Of a stretch of 64,000 nucleotides of DNA, positions 32,669 to 41,449 are shown piece after piece. Numbering within the stretch: position 1 is the first letter of the stretch; the number at the start of each line of letters is the position of its first letter. The stretch is taken from the NCBI RefSeq assembly GCF_034043515.1, contig NZ_CP138214.1, positions 2,728,001 to 2,792,000 of the forward strand, read 5' to 3'. The notes under the pieces are model-generated. The model worked only from the letters and a program-made list of their open reading frames with translations. It had not been told where the DNA came from and did not search any database. The stretch is from Pseudomonas sp. MUP55. Lineage in GTDB: Bacteria > Pseudomonadota > Gammaproteobacteria > Pseudomonadales > Pseudomonadaceae. The translations under genes and the position numbers were made by a program.

Positions 32669-34825
32669 TCAGAAGCTGTACTTGGCCGTCAGCATCATGT
32701 TGCGTGGGGCGCCGTAGGAGTCACCGCCATAGGTGACCGCTTCGGAGATGGACTGGTAGTAGTGACGATCGAAGATATTGTTGGCATTGAGCTGCAGGTC
32801 CAGGTGCTGGTTGACCCGGTAGCCGGCCATCAGGTCGGTAACGGCGTAGCCGCCTTGCTTGAGCCGATAGGTGCTGCCGTCCGCCAACTGGATGTCGTTG
32901 TACATGCGGCTCTGCCACGACACATTGCCACCCACGCGAAGTTTTTCCAGCGGGCCCTGGAAGTTGTAGCGGGTGGTCACCTTGAACAGGTGTTCCGGGG
33001 TGTCGGTGTCGAACTGCTTGTTGACCTTCTGCGGGTTGGCGTCGTCCTTGATGGTGTGGGTGCGCGCGTAGGTGTAGCCACCGCCTACCTGCCAGTTCTC
33101 GGTCAGGGCACCCTGCAGTTCGAAGTCGATGCCCTGGCTGCGAATCTCGCCTGAAGCCTGGTAGCAGGAGGCCTGTGGGCAGTCCGGCACGACGATCTGC
33201 ACCGCACGGTTCTCCTGGTCGACGCGGAACAGCGCCACACTGGCATTCAGCGCGCCGCCCAGGTATTCGCCCTTGATGCCGACTTCATAATTCTTGCCGA
33301 CGATGGGCTTGAGCGGGGTGGCGCCGGTGTTTTTTTCCTTTTGCGGGGTGAAGATGTCGCTGTAGCTGGCGTACACCGAGTGTTGGTCGTCCAGGTCGTA
33401 GATCAGCCCCGCATAGCGCGTGAGGTTGCGGGTGACCTTGTAGTCGCCGTCGCCATCGCGGTTGTCGTAGTCGTACCAGTCCAGGCGCCCGCCGAGGATC
33501 AGCTTGAGCGGGTCGGCCAGGCTCAGGCGGGTGGTGACGTAGACGCCGTCCTGGCTGGTGACGTCGCGCTGGTCGCTGGTGCGGGTGAAGTTCGGCTTGC
33601 CGGCCGTGATCGGCCAGTTCAGGTCGTAGGGGCTGTAGTTGTGGGTGGTCGTGTCCTCGACGCGCTTGCTGGCGCCCACGACCAGTTCATGGGTGCGCCC
33701 GAACGCCTGGAACGGCCCGCTGAAGAAAGCGTCCACCCCGGCCTGGTTCTGGTCGAAGGCGGCCTGGTACACGGTGCGTGCCAGGCTATTGTTGGTCCAG
33801 CGCGACTGGTAGGAACCGGAGAACAGCGCGTCTTGCTCGGCGTAGTTGGCATTGACCTGCAGGCTCCAGTCATTGGCCAGTTGCTGGCGCAGTTCGACAA
33901 AGACGGTGTTGACCTCCTGATCCTTGTTCTCCCAGTCGGTACCGGGGTTGTACGAGCGCGACAGGTTGAGGTGATGACCGTCCAGGCCAATCATCGACGC
34001 GCCCCAGAAGTAGTTGGTCTTGTCTTTCTGGTTGGAGTAACCCAGCGTCAAGGTGGTGTCTTCGCCCAGGTCGGCTTCGGTAACCGCATAGAACAGGCCG
34101 TGATCCTGCTCGGCCTTGTCGATGAAACTGTTGGCATCGCGGTAAGAGGTCACCACCCGGCCACGCCAGGTGCCGCTGTCATTGAGGGGGCTGGAGGCGT
34201 CGAACTCGCCACGGTAGTCGTCCCAACTGCCGGCGGCGCCGGTCAAGGTGACTTTCTGCTCGGCCAGGGGCCGCTTGCGGATCAGGTTGATGGCCGCCGA
34301 GGGGTTACCGGCGCCGGTGACCAGGCCAGTAGCACCGCGCACCACCTCGACCCGATCGAACATCGCCAGGTTCGGCTGGGAACCGACGGTAACGCCGTTG
34401 TAGCCACTGGGAATGCCGTCGTACATCAGGTTGTCGACATTGAAACCGCGTGCGGTATAGCCCTGCCGGCCGGGGCCGCTGGAGTAGTTGAGGAACAACC
34501 CCGGCGTGGCATTCACCACATCGTTGATGCTGGTCATCGCCTGGTCATCCATGCGTTGACGGGTAATCACGGTGACGGCCTGCGGGGTTTCGCGCAGGGT
34601 CAGCGGCAGTTTGGTTGCGGTTTTCATCGAGCCGGTGGTGTACGACTCGCTGCCCTCGGTGGTTTCGCCCAGCTGTTGGCCGGACACTTCGGTGGCGCCC
34701 AGCTCAATGGTGCTGGGCGGTGCGCCGGCCTCGGCAGCGAGGGCCGCGTGGGACGTGGTCAGGCAGATAGCCATTGCTATCAGACTCGGTGAAAATCCTT
34801 TGCCGCCATGGTGTTGCACAGACAT
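32669..34825 (-). CDS. TonB-dependent ferric-siderophore receptor
   Basis: A 718-residue outer-membrane receptor. The signal peptide ends near HAALAAEA. There is no N-terminal STN domain, so it should not signal through a FecI/FecR pair. The plug contains ESYTTGSMKTATKLPLTLRE, TPQAVTVITRQRMDDQ and VEVVRGATGLVTGAGNPSAA, as in FhuE-type hydroxamate receptors. The barrel ends in aromatic NMMLTAKYSF. ATG 34825 follows GGGAGAGCTACGTTC. A Fur box lies 49 bases upstream, so iron starvation should induce it. The exact siderophore cannot be read. Confidence 0.93.
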   Translation of the reverse strand: MSVQHHGGKGFSPSLIAMAICLTTSHAALAAEAGAPPSTIELGATEVSGQQLGETTEGSESYTTGSMKTATKLPLTLRETPQAVTVITRQRMDDQAMTSINDVVNATPGLFLNYSSGPGRQGYTARGFNVDNLMYDGIPSGYNGVTVGSQPNLAMFDRVEVVRGATGLVTGAGNPSAAINLIRKRPLAEQKVTLTGAAGSWDDYRGEFDASSPLNDSGTWRGRVVTSYRDANSFIDKAEQDHGLFYAVTEADLGEDTTLTLGYSNQKDKTNYFWGASMIGLDGHHLNLSRSYNPGTDWENKDQEVNTVFVELRQQLANDWSLQVNANYAEQDALFSGSYQSRWTNNSLARTVYQAAFDQNQAGVDAFFSGPFQAFGRTHELVVGASKRVEDTTTHNYSPYDLNWPITAGKPNFTRTSDQRDVTSQDGVYVTTRLSLADPLKLILGGRLDWYDYDNRDGDGDYKVTRNLTRYAGLIYDLDDQHSVYASYSDIFTPQKEKNTGATPLKPIVGKNYEVGIKGEYLGGALNASVALFRVDQENRAVQIVVPDCPQASCYQASGEIRSQGIDFELQGALTENWQVGGGYTYARTHTIKDDANPQKVNKQFDTDTPEHLFKVTTRYNFQGPLEKLRVGGNVSWQSRMYNDIQLADGSTYRLKQGGYAVTDLMAGYRVNQHLDLQLNANNIFDRHYYQSISEAVTYGGDSYGAPRNMMLTAKYSF

Positions 34826-34873
34826 GAACGTAGCTCTCCCGGAATGCCATCCGTGGCGAATAATAAATCTGTT

Positions 34874-34892
34874 GATAATTATTCGCATTATT
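34874..34892 (-). promoter_or_regulatory. Fur box upstream of the siderophore receptor
   Basis: GATAATTATTCGCATTATT matches the 19-bp Fur consensus at about 14 positions and lies about 50 bases upstream of the receptor ATG. Confidence 0.65.
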
Positions 34893-34984
34893 CTGGCAGA
34901 TTGAAGCTGTGGGAAAAAGCCTACGGGATTAATCAGTTAACGAATTTTTCACACCTCACATACCAGCGTTTTGCCACCTTTTGC

Positions 34985-35746
34985 TTAGGTGAACACGATT
35001 TCATAAGGCTCACGCATGCGTTCCAGTAACGCCTGGGCGAACATCGGCGCCAGGCTGATGGCGGGGTCGCCCGTGAGCTGGCTGGCATAGGCATGTACGG
35101 CGTGCAGTTTGTGTGCAATGCCCCAGGTGTCCAGGCACAACTTGTGCGCGCGCTGCCACGGAATCACCGCACCTTCGCGTGCGGGCCAGTGCCAGGCCCA
35201 CATCGGCAATTCGTTCAGTTGCGCACCCACCAGATCGCACGCCTTGGCGCTGGCTCGGCCGACGGCTTCGTGATCGTCGTTGCCGTCATGGCGCCAGGTG
35301 GTAAACACCACGTCGCCTGGCTGCAGGTATCGGGCGATGAACTGGCAGACCTGATGTTCATCGGCGGCCAGGGCGTTATCGCGAAACCCGCCACGAATCC
35401 ATTTCAGGCTATGCAGTGGCATACCCAGGCGGCGCAGGGCCTCGGCGCTTTCCTGGGGGCGCACCACACTCAGTCGGCTGGCCGACCAGACCTGGGAACC
35501 AGGATGGCTGGCGCTGCCATCGGTGATGGAGATCAATTTCAAGGGATGTGCGCGGGTGCTGAGCAAATGCAGCAGTCCGCCGCAGGCGAGCACTTCGTCG
35601 CCGGGGTGGGGGGCTACCACCACCACCCGGGCGCCCGGCGGTACCAGGCTGGACAGGCTGATAACAGGGATTTGCGCCAACTGGGGCGCGCTGTTCCAGA
35701 TTTGCGCGGGACCACGGCGGGCCTCGCTTAGGGAATCGGGTCTCAT
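34985..35746 (-). CDS. PIG-L (LmbE-like) deacetylase paralogue with altered catalytic motif
   Basis: A 253-residue protein closely related to the PIG-L product encoded at 37116-37874: both share LISxTDGSASHPGS, RLSVVRPQESA and PLHSLKW. PIG-L enzymes are zinc N-deacetylases of sugars with the motif (A/P)HPDDE, where the first Asp is the catalytic base. Here the motif is APHPGDE, with Gly49 (GGC at 35600-35602) in that place, a one-base change from GAC. The zinc ligands His47 and Asp50 and the later DDHEAVGR are kept. The enzyme may be inactive or have changed chemistry. It lies 117 bp past the glycosyltransferase gene of the coupled operon, on the same strand. Confidence 0.85.
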   Translation of the reverse strand: MRPDSLSEARRGPAQIWNSAPQLAQIPVISLSSLVPPGARVVVVAPHPGDEVLACGGLLHLLSTRAHPLKLISITDGSASHPGSQVWSASRLSVVRPQESAEALRRLGMPLHSLKWIRGGFRDNALAADEHQVCQFIARYLQPGDVVFTTWRHDGNDDHEAVGRASAKACDLVGAQLNELPMWAWHWPAREGAVIPWQRAHKLCLDTWGIAHKLHAVHAYASQLTGDPAISLAPMFAQALLERMREPYEIVFT

Positions 35747-35863
35747 GGGGTATCACGTCCTTGTCGGTTGTTGCGCTTGTCGTCACCTCAGGCTCCGATC
35801 CTGGAGCGCCTGTGCGAGGTGTTATAAGCATAGACAAGGATAAATGGCGCCACGGCGTTTTTT

Positions 35864-36523
35864 TTACGAGACCGGCATGAGGCTCTTCAAGTAGTCAGCG
35901 AAGCCACCCCGGGCGCGGCAATCCAGGCGGGCGCTGGTGATCACTTGCGGGGTGTGGCTCCAGGCGATGGAAGCACCGCAGCGTTCCAGACTGCGCACCA
36001 GTTGTACGTCTTCATGGCACGCCAGCGGTTCAAACCCACCCGCCTGGCGATAGGCGCTGGCGCTGACCCCCAGGTTGGCGCCGTGGATATGCCGATGCCC
36101 ATCACGGGCTGCGTAAGCCTGGTGATAGCGAATCTGTGCCGCCGCGTCGAAGCCTTCGCTCCACGCGTCCACGGTCACGGTACCGCACACGGCGTCGCAA
36201 CCCAGGGCCAGTTGCGCCACCAGCCAGTCCGGTGCAACGCGACTGTCGGCGTCGGTACAGGCGATCCAGCGCGCGCCCAGGTCCAGCAGATGCTGCGCGC
36301 CCACACCACGGGCATGCCCGACATTGCACGCCTGCACCGCCAGGCAGTGCACACCCTGCGCTTGCGCAATTGCCGCACTGCCATCGCTGCAGCTGTCGAG
36401 CACTACCAGGATCTGTACCGCTTCGCCGTGCAGCTGCGGATGACTCGCAGCAACCAGTGCGGCGTTCAGGCATTCGCCCAGCAACGCTTCTTCGTTGTGC
36501 ACCGGAATCAGGATACCGATCAT
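35864..36523 (-). CDS. Family 2 glycosyltransferase
   Basis: A 219-residue GT-A enzyme with MIGILIPVHNEEALLGECLN at the start, VVLDSCSDGSA, the metal-binding CTDADSRVAPDWL and a later HGANLGVSASAYRQAGGFE. No membrane segment, so probably cytoplasmic. Donor and acceptor are unknown. Its ATG overlaps the stop of the methyltransferase gene by 4 bp (36520-36523), so translation is coupled. It is the last gene of the glgX-linked operon. Confidence 0.88.
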   Translation of the reverse strand: MIGILIPVHNEEALLGECLNAALVAASHPQLHGEAVQILVVLDSCSDGSAAIAQAQGVHCLAVQACNVGHARGVGAQHLLDLGARWIACTDADSRVAPDWLVAQLALGCDAVCGTVTVDAWSEGFDAAAQIRYHQAYAARDGHRHIHGANLGVSASAYRQAGGFEPLACHEDVQLVRSLERCGASIAWSHTPQVITSARLDCRARGGFADYLKSLMPVS

Positions 36524-37119
36524 CGCAGGCCTTCAAGGCGTGCGACCGAGGCGCTGTCGCGGCTCCAGAGGTCGAGCAGAAAATCTTCTTCATGGTGGCG
36601 TACCACCGCATGCAGCCCCAGGCGCTGATGGAGCAGGGCGTGGACCTGTTCGGCGGTTTGCGGGCAACCTTCGATGGAGGGGCGCCAGTGGCAAGCCAAC
36701 AGTTGGCCATTCTCCGCCAACGCATCCAGGCAACGGTCAATCAGGCGCTCAAGGTCAGCCGCATCCAGGTAATAGCACAGCTCACTCAACACGATCAGCT
36801 CGAATTGCCCCGATGGCCATTGCTCAGGCAACCGTCGTTGCTCCACCTGGACATTGGAAAACCCCGCCAGCCGTTTCTTCGCCAGCGCCACTGCAGCACT
36901 CGCCGTATCACAGGCCAGCAAGCGATCGCAGCGCGCCGCCAGTTCGGCACTCAGTTCGCCATTGGCACAGCCGGGTTCGAAAATCGAGGCGTAGTGGGCT
37001 CGGGTCAGTACCGCCAGGCTCACTGCACGTTTGCGTTGTTCGTACCAACGCTGACGAAACGCCCACGGGTCATCGTTGCCCGCGAACATCTGGTCGAAAT
37101 AAGGGGTTGTCACACTCAA
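36520..37119 (-). CDS. SAM-dependent methyltransferase, NodS-like
   Basis: A 199-residue class I methyltransferase: YFDQMFAGNDDPWAFRQRWY at the start, the SAM loop SIFEPGCANGELSAELAARC, then LACDTASAAVALAKKRL and ELIVLSELCYYLD. The first part (DPW, YEQRK) is typical of the nodulation-S-like group, which N-methylates amino sugars in the characterised NodS. The start is TTG at 37119, forming a TTGA overlap with the stop of the PIG-L gene. An internal GTG two codons later is the alternative. Between a deacetylase and a glycosyltransferase, N-methylation of a freed amino group would make sense, but that is inference. Confidence 0.85.
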   Translation of the reverse strand: MSVTTPYFDQMFAGNDDPWAFRQRWYEQRKRAVSLAVLTRAHYASIFEPGCANGELSAELAARCDRLLACDTASAAVALAKKRLAGFSNVQVEQRRLPEQWPSGQFELIVLSELCYYLDAADLERLIDRCLDALAENGQLLACHWRPSIEGCPQTAEQVHALLHQRLGLHAVVRHHEEDFLLDLWSRDSASVARLEGLR

Positions 37120-37874
37120 ACGAACACCACTTCAAAAGGTTGCAGCAGACGTTCCACCACATAGGGTGCCAGCACCGGCGGCAGGCCGACCTGAGGGTCG
37201 CCTTCAAGCTGGCTGGCGAAGGCGTGGATGGCATGGCGTTTGCGCGCGACTTTCTCCGGCGTCAGCGGGATCTTGCGCGCACGTTCCCATGGCACCATAT
37301 CGTCTTCGGCGGTCGCCCAGTGCCAGGTCCATACCGGCAGTTCATACAACTGCGCCCCTACGGCGCGGGCCGCTTCGGCGCTGGCGCGGCCCACGGCTTC
37401 ATGGTCGCAATGGCCGTCTTCGCGCCAGGTGGCGAACACCACATCGTTGGGCTTGAGGTAGCGCTGGATAAACGCCGTCAGCTCGGTTTCGCGCTCGGCG
37501 ACCTTGCTGTCGGTAAACCCGGCGCGCAGCCACTTCAAACTGTGCAGCGGCAAGCCCAGGCGGTGCAGGGCCTGAGCTGACTCCTGGGGGCGCACCACGC
37601 TCAGGCGTTGCACCGGCCAGCGTTTGGAACCTGGATGGCTGGCGCTGCCGTCGGTGACCGAAATCAGCTGGATGGGCCGGTCCAATGCGGCCAGTCCTTG
37701 CAGCAAACCACCGCAGCCGAGCACTTCATCGTCCGGATGCGGGGCGATGATCACGGCGCGCCGCCCCTCGGGCACCAGTTGCTCGACGCTGACATGCGGC
37801 AGTTCAGCCAGGCGCGCCGATGTCTGCCAGTAATGCAGCGACGTACCCTGACCGACAATCGGGTTGGGCTTCAT
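37116..37874 (-). CDS. PIG-L (LmbE-like) N-deacetylase
   Basis: A 252-residue zinc deacetylase with intact APHPDDEVLGCGG (His46, base Asp48, Asp49) and the third ligand in GHCDHEAVGR (His158). Family members remove acetyl groups from GlcNAc-type sugars or related metabolites. The ATG at 37874 lies inside the stop of the acyl-CoA dehydrogenase gene (4-bp ATGA overlap); an upstream extension of the frame to 38270 is antisense-like and was rejected. The paralogue at 34985-35746 has lost Asp48. The operon context (dehydrogenase, methyltransferase, glycosyltransferase) suggests a modified-sugar product. Confidence 0.9.
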   Translation of the reverse strand: MKPNPIVGQGTSLHYWQTSARLAELPHVSVEQLVPEGRRAVIIAPHPDDEVLGCGGLLQGLAALDRPIQLISVTDGSASHPGSKRWPVQRLSVVRPQESAQALHRLGLPLHSLKWLRAGFTDSKVAERETELTAFIQRYLKPNDVVFATWREDGHCDHEAVGRASAEAARAVGAQLYELPVWTWHWATAEDDMVPWERARKIPLTPEKVARKRHAIHAFASQLEGDPQVGLPPVLAPYVVERLLQPFEVVFV

Positions 37875-38869
37875 AACTGCCACCTCCCAAAGGGTTCGCC
37901 AGCGACCTGTTCGCCCAAGGCGGCCAGGTCGCGTTCGGCATGACTTTGACGCACAAACACCGGCAAGTCCGCCATCAATTGGGCAAAGTGCGGGTCCTTG
38001 CAATAAGGCCCCGCACCCACGGCCCGCCCAACGTGATGGATCACTTGTTCCACGGTTTCCTCGACGCAGGCCCGTACCTGCTGGGCCAGTAGCCGGGCAT
38101 CGGCGGTCGGTGCCCGGTCCACCTGCTCGGCACTGACGCGTAGCACGCACGCCGCACTGTTCAACGCGCTGTCCACCGCGCCGAGGTGGGCCAGGGCATG
38201 CGGCTCGGGATGCTTGCTGCACTGTTCGCGCAGCACTTCGGCCAGACGCTGCGCCGCGCCGTACCAGCACGCGGCGATTCCGATTGCGCCTTGCCAGAAG
38301 CCCGGGCGGGCCAGGTAGTCACCCGGCCCACCCACCGCAAGACCACGCGCCTGGTCGAAGACAATTTCGACGCTGCCGGTGGCGGCCATGCCCACGGCAT
38401 CCCACCCATCATCCGTCACCGTCACGCCCGGCTGATCCATCGCCACGGCGACCAGTTGCTGGCGGTCTTCCTCGTCCCATGCGGTCAACAACCCGTGTGA
38501 CACCACCGACGCACCGGAACACCAGGCTTTACGCCCGTCAACGATCAGCCGCTGGCCGTCGCGCCGCACGCGCACCTTGGCGCTCGGCGGCTCGGCGGCC
38601 CACATCCCCCAGGTGCTGCCCAGGGGCGGCAGGGGGCTGTCGAGTTCGGCAATGATTGCCAGCGCATCGGTGTGGCCTTCAAACAGCTTGCACAAGCGCA
38701 GGTCGTGGCCGGCAACTTGCGCGAGCCCGCTGAAGCGCTCCAGCGACTGGCCGCTGCCGGGCAACGGCAGCTGGTCCAGGCCTTCTTCCTGAAGGTCCTT
38801 CAGGGCGTCCCCCAGGGCCTGCGTATTCGCATAGCCCCGGTAGCCCGAAAGGAATCCGTGCAACGCCAT
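37871..38869 (-). CDS. Acyl-CoA dehydrogenase-like flavoprotein
   Basis: A 332-residue, short member of the acyl-CoA dehydrogenase superfamily. MALHGFLSGYRGYANTQALG starts at ATG 38869, one base after the glgX stop (TGAAATG). The middle strand domain shows LIVDGRKAWCSGASVVSHG and the end is helical. It is shorter than catabolic enzymes (about 380) and may act on a non-CoA substrate, as many flavin relatives do. The intimate junction with glgX means the two are co-translated. Substrate unknown. The long frame to 39121 overlaps glgX and is not used. Confidence 0.82.
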   Translation of the reverse strand: MALHGFLSGYRGYANTQALGDALKDLQEEGLDQLPLPGSGQSLERFSGLAQVAGHDLRLCKLFEGHTDALAIIAELDSPLPPLGSTWGMWAAEPPSAKVRVRRDGQRLIVDGRKAWCSGASVVSHGLLTAWDEEDRQQLVAVAMDQPGVTVTDDGWDAVGMAATGSVEIVFDQARGLAVGGPGDYLARPGFWQGAIGIAACWYGAAQRLAEVLREQCSKHPEPHALAHLGAVDSALNSAACVLRVSAEQVDRAPTADARLLAQQVRACVEETVEQVIHHVGRAVGAGPYCKDPHFAQLMADLPVFVRQSHAERDLAALGEQVAGEPFGRWQL

Positions 38870-38870
38870 T

Positions 38871-41030
38871 TCACACCTCGTCGTCGTGCTGAAGCTCAAA
38901 CAGCAGCAGCGAGCGACCGGTGGCGGCGTACTCGTGCTCGAAGTCAAAGCGCTCCTGCCCACGCACCGCTGGGTCATTGGTGTCGAGCAGGCAATTCCAG
39001 AACTCGCCCTGAGGCACCGGTGGCAAGCGGAAGTTGACCATGTCGTGGTGGGCATTGACCACCAGCAACAGCGTGGCATCGGCGCCGGCGCGGCGAATCC
39101 CGGTTTCCTGGGCGCGGCCATCCATCAGCATGCCCAGGCAACGGCCATGGCTGTCTTCCCACTGCTCAGTGGTCATCTCGTTGCCATCCGGCGCGAGCCA
39201 GGTGACGTCCTTCACGCCGATGTCTTCGTTGTAGTCGCCCACCAGGAAGCGTCCACGGCGCAGGATCGGGTAGGCCAGGCGCAACTTGATCAGGCGCTTG
39301 ACGAACTTGAGCAAATCCTTGCCGTCACCGTCCAGGTCCCAGTTGACCCAGCCAATCTCGCTGTCCTGGCAGTAGGCATTGTTGTTGCCGTGCTGGGTGC
39401 GGGCGAACTCATCGCCGGCCACGATCATCGGCGTACCTTGGGCCAGCAGCAGGGTGGCAAAGAAGTTGCGCATCTGGCGCAGACGCAGGGCGTTGATCTC
39501 AGGATCGTCGGTGGGGCCTTCGACGCCATGGTTCCACGACAGGTTGTTATTGCTGCCGTCCTGGTTGTTCTCGTCGTTGGCTTCGTTGTGCTTGTCGTTG
39601 TACGACACCAGGTCGTGCAAGGTGAAGCCGTCGTGGGCAGTGATGAAGTTCACCGAGCTGTAAGGCCGGCGCCCACGATGGTTGAACATCTCGCCCGAAG
39701 CCGTCATGCGCCCGGCGAAGTCCGCCAACTGCCCGTCATCGCCTTTCCAGAAGGCGCGCACGGTGTCGCGGAAACGGTCGTTCCATTCCGCCCAGCCGGG
39801 TGGGAAATTGCCCACTTGATAGCCGCCCGGGCCGCAGTCCCAGGGTTCGGCGATCAATTTGAGCTGGCGCAGGATAGGGTCCTGGCGGCACGCCACGAGG
39901 AAGCTGTGACGTTCGTCGAAGCCGTCGCGGTAGCGCCCGAGAATGGTCGCCAGGTCGAAACGGAAGCCGTCGACGTGCATCTCGGTGGCCCAGTAGCGCA
40001 GGGAGTCGGTGACCATCTGCAGCACGCAGGGGTGGCTCAGGTCGAGGGTGTTGCCGGTGCCGGAATCGTTGATGTAGAAGCGTTTTTCGTCGGGCATCAG
40101 GCGGTAGTACGAGGCGTTGTCGATACCGCGCATCGACAGGGTAGGGCCGCGCTCGTTGCCTTCGGCGGTGTGGTTGTAGACCACATCGAGGATCACTTCC
40201 AGCTTCTGTTCATGCAGGTGCGCGACCATCTCCTTGAACTCGGCGATCTTGCCGCTGGCCAGGTAGCGCGGGTCGGGTGCGAAGAACGCGATGCTGTTGT
40301 AGCCCCAGTAGTTGGTCATGCCTTTTTCCAGCAAGTGCTGGTCGTTGACAAAGGCATGTACCGGCAGCAGTTCCACCGAAGAAACGCCCAACTGGCGAAT
40401 GTGCTTGAGCACATCGTCGTCCATCAGCCCGGCGCAGGTACCGCGCACGGATTCGCCCACCGAAGGGTGGCGCATGCTAATGCCGCGCAGGTGGGTTTCG
40501 TAGATGATCGTACGGTCCCACGGCACGCGCACCGGCTGGTCATTACCCCAGGTGTGCGCCGGGTCGATGACCTTGCACTTGGGCACGAAGGGCGCGCTGT
40601 CGCGTTCGTCGAAGCTGAGGTCGTCATCGGGATGGCCGATGGTGTAGCCAAACAGCGCTTCGGACCATTTGAGTTCACCCACCAGTTGCTTGGCATAGGG
40701 GTCGATCAGCAGTTTGTTGTGGTTGAAACGATGGCCGTTTTCCGGGTCGTAGGGGCCATACACACGGTAGCCATAGATCAGCCCCGGGTGGGCGTCGGGC
40801 AGGTAACCGTGGAAGATTTCATCGGTGTACTCGGGCAGTTCGATGCGCTCCAGTTCCACTTCGCCGGCGTCGTCGAACAGGCACAGCTCGACCTTGGTGG
40901 CGTTGGCGGAGAACAGCGCGAAGTTGACGCCCAGGCCGTCCCAGGTGGCGCCAAGGGGGAAGGGCAAACCTTCACGAATCCGCGACGGCTCGTGGTCCGG
41001 CGTGGCTGAGGCTTTTTCGGGTTTGCTCAT
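38871..41030 (-). CDS. glgX: Glycogen debranching enzyme GlgX
   Basis: A 719-residue GH13 enzyme that cleaves alpha-1,6 branches from trimmed glycogen or maltodextrin in the cytoplasm. It has an N-terminal beta-sandwich (GLPFPLGATWDGLGVNFALF), then the GH13 barrel: HVDGFRFDLATILG with the nucleophile Asp, KLIAEPWD with the acid Glu, and NFITAHDGFTLHD with the third Asp. ATG 41030 follows CAGGAGCAACACC; the frame open to 41132 is not used. A terminator separates it from the treY unit upstream, and it is followed directly by the dehydrogenase/PIG-L/methyltransferase/GT2 genes. Confidence 0.96.
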   Translation of the reverse strand: MSKPEKASATPDHEPSRIREGLPFPLGATWDGLGVNFALFSANATKVELCLFDDAGEVELERIELPEYTDEIFHGYLPDAHPGLIYGYRVYGPYDPENGHRFNHNKLLIDPYAKQLVGELKWSEALFGYTIGHPDDDLSFDERDSAPFVPKCKVIDPAHTWGNDQPVRVPWDRTIIYETHLRGISMRHPSVGESVRGTCAGLMDDDVLKHIRQLGVSSVELLPVHAFVNDQHLLEKGMTNYWGYNSIAFFAPDPRYLASGKIAEFKEMVAHLHEQKLEVILDVVYNHTAEGNERGPTLSMRGIDNASYYRLMPDEKRFYINDSGTGNTLDLSHPCVLQMVTDSLRYWATEMHVDGFRFDLATILGRYRDGFDERHSFLVACRQDPILRQLKLIAEPWDCGPGGYQVGNFPPGWAEWNDRFRDTVRAFWKGDDGQLADFAGRMTASGEMFNHRGRRPYSSVNFITAHDGFTLHDLVSYNDKHNEANDENNQDGSNNNLSWNHGVEGPTDDPEINALRLRQMRNFFATLLLAQGTPMIVAGDEFARTQHGNNNAYCQDSEIGWVNWDLDGDGKDLLKFVKRLIKLRLAYPILRRGRFLVGDYNEDIGVKDVTWLAPDGNEMTTEQWEDSHGRCLGMLMDGRAQETGIRRAGADATLLLVVNAHHDMVNFRLPPVPQGEFWNCLLDTNDPAVRGQERFDFEHEYAATGRSLLLFELQHDDEV

Positions 41031-41117
41031 GGTGTTGCTCCTGCAAGAATTCTTTTTTTCGGGCCGAACGCGGCCGTACTGACAGTTATTCAGCGTATGA
41101 CGTAAATATAGATGAAG

Positions 41118-41146
41118 GCCCCCCGACGACAATGTCGTCAGGGGGC
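41118..41146 (-). terminator. Hairpin ending the glgA-treZ-malQ-treY-DUF2934 unit
   Basis: A long stem: GCCCCCC-GACGAC pairs with GTCGTC-A-GGGGGC around AAT, with one mismatch. On the minus strand it is followed by CTTCATCTATATTTACG. It lies 8 bases past the DUF2934 stop. Confidence 0.75.
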
Positions 41147-41153
41147 GCGGTGA

Positions 41154-41426
41154 TCAATGGGCGGCTGGCTTGGGTTTCTTCGGCGCGGCTGGCTTTTTCG
41201 GCGCCGGCTTGGCGGCAGCGGCAGGCGCGGCCGGCTTGGGCTTGGCGGCGGCTTTGGGTGCAGTCTTGGGTTTGGCAGCAGGCTTGGGCTTGCTTGGCGT
41301 CAGCGCTTCGGCCTCTGCCAGTTTGCGCGCCATCTCCCAGTGACGTGCATCTTCACCGTGGGGCTTGCCTTCAGACTCCCAGATCTGATGCGCCAGTTCG
41401 CGGATGCGTTTGTCTTCATTACTCAT
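41154..41426 (-). CDS. DUF2934 protein with lysine/alanine/proline-rich tail
   Basis: A 90-residue protein. Residues 1-43 are the DUF2934 helical module (MSNEDKRIRELAHQIWESEG, RHWEMARKLAEAEA). The rest is a disordered KPAAKPKTAPKAAA-type tail, like histone H1 tails, which may bind nucleic acid or polysaccharide; that is inference. ATG 41426 follows GAGGAGTGTGTG. It sits 23 bp after treY and shares its transcript. Pseudomonads often carry such a gene in this place. Confidence 0.85.
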   Translation of the reverse strand: MSNEDKRIRELAHQIWESEGKPHGEDARHWEMARKLAEAEALTPSKPKPAAKPKTAPKAAAKPKPAAPAAAAKPAPKKPAAPKKPKPAAH

Positions 41427-41449
41427 CACACACTCCTCAGAGAAAATGT

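Noticed and set aside
35840..35866. T-run GGCGTTTTTTTTACG as a terminator of the glycosyltransferase gene
   Set aside because: The T-run is on the plus strand, opposite to the direction of the gene, and the stem is only 4 bp.
38886..41009. 707-codon open frame on the plus strand opposite glgX
   Set aside because: Antisense shadow of a GC-rich gene; glgX has all GH13 catalytic motifs.
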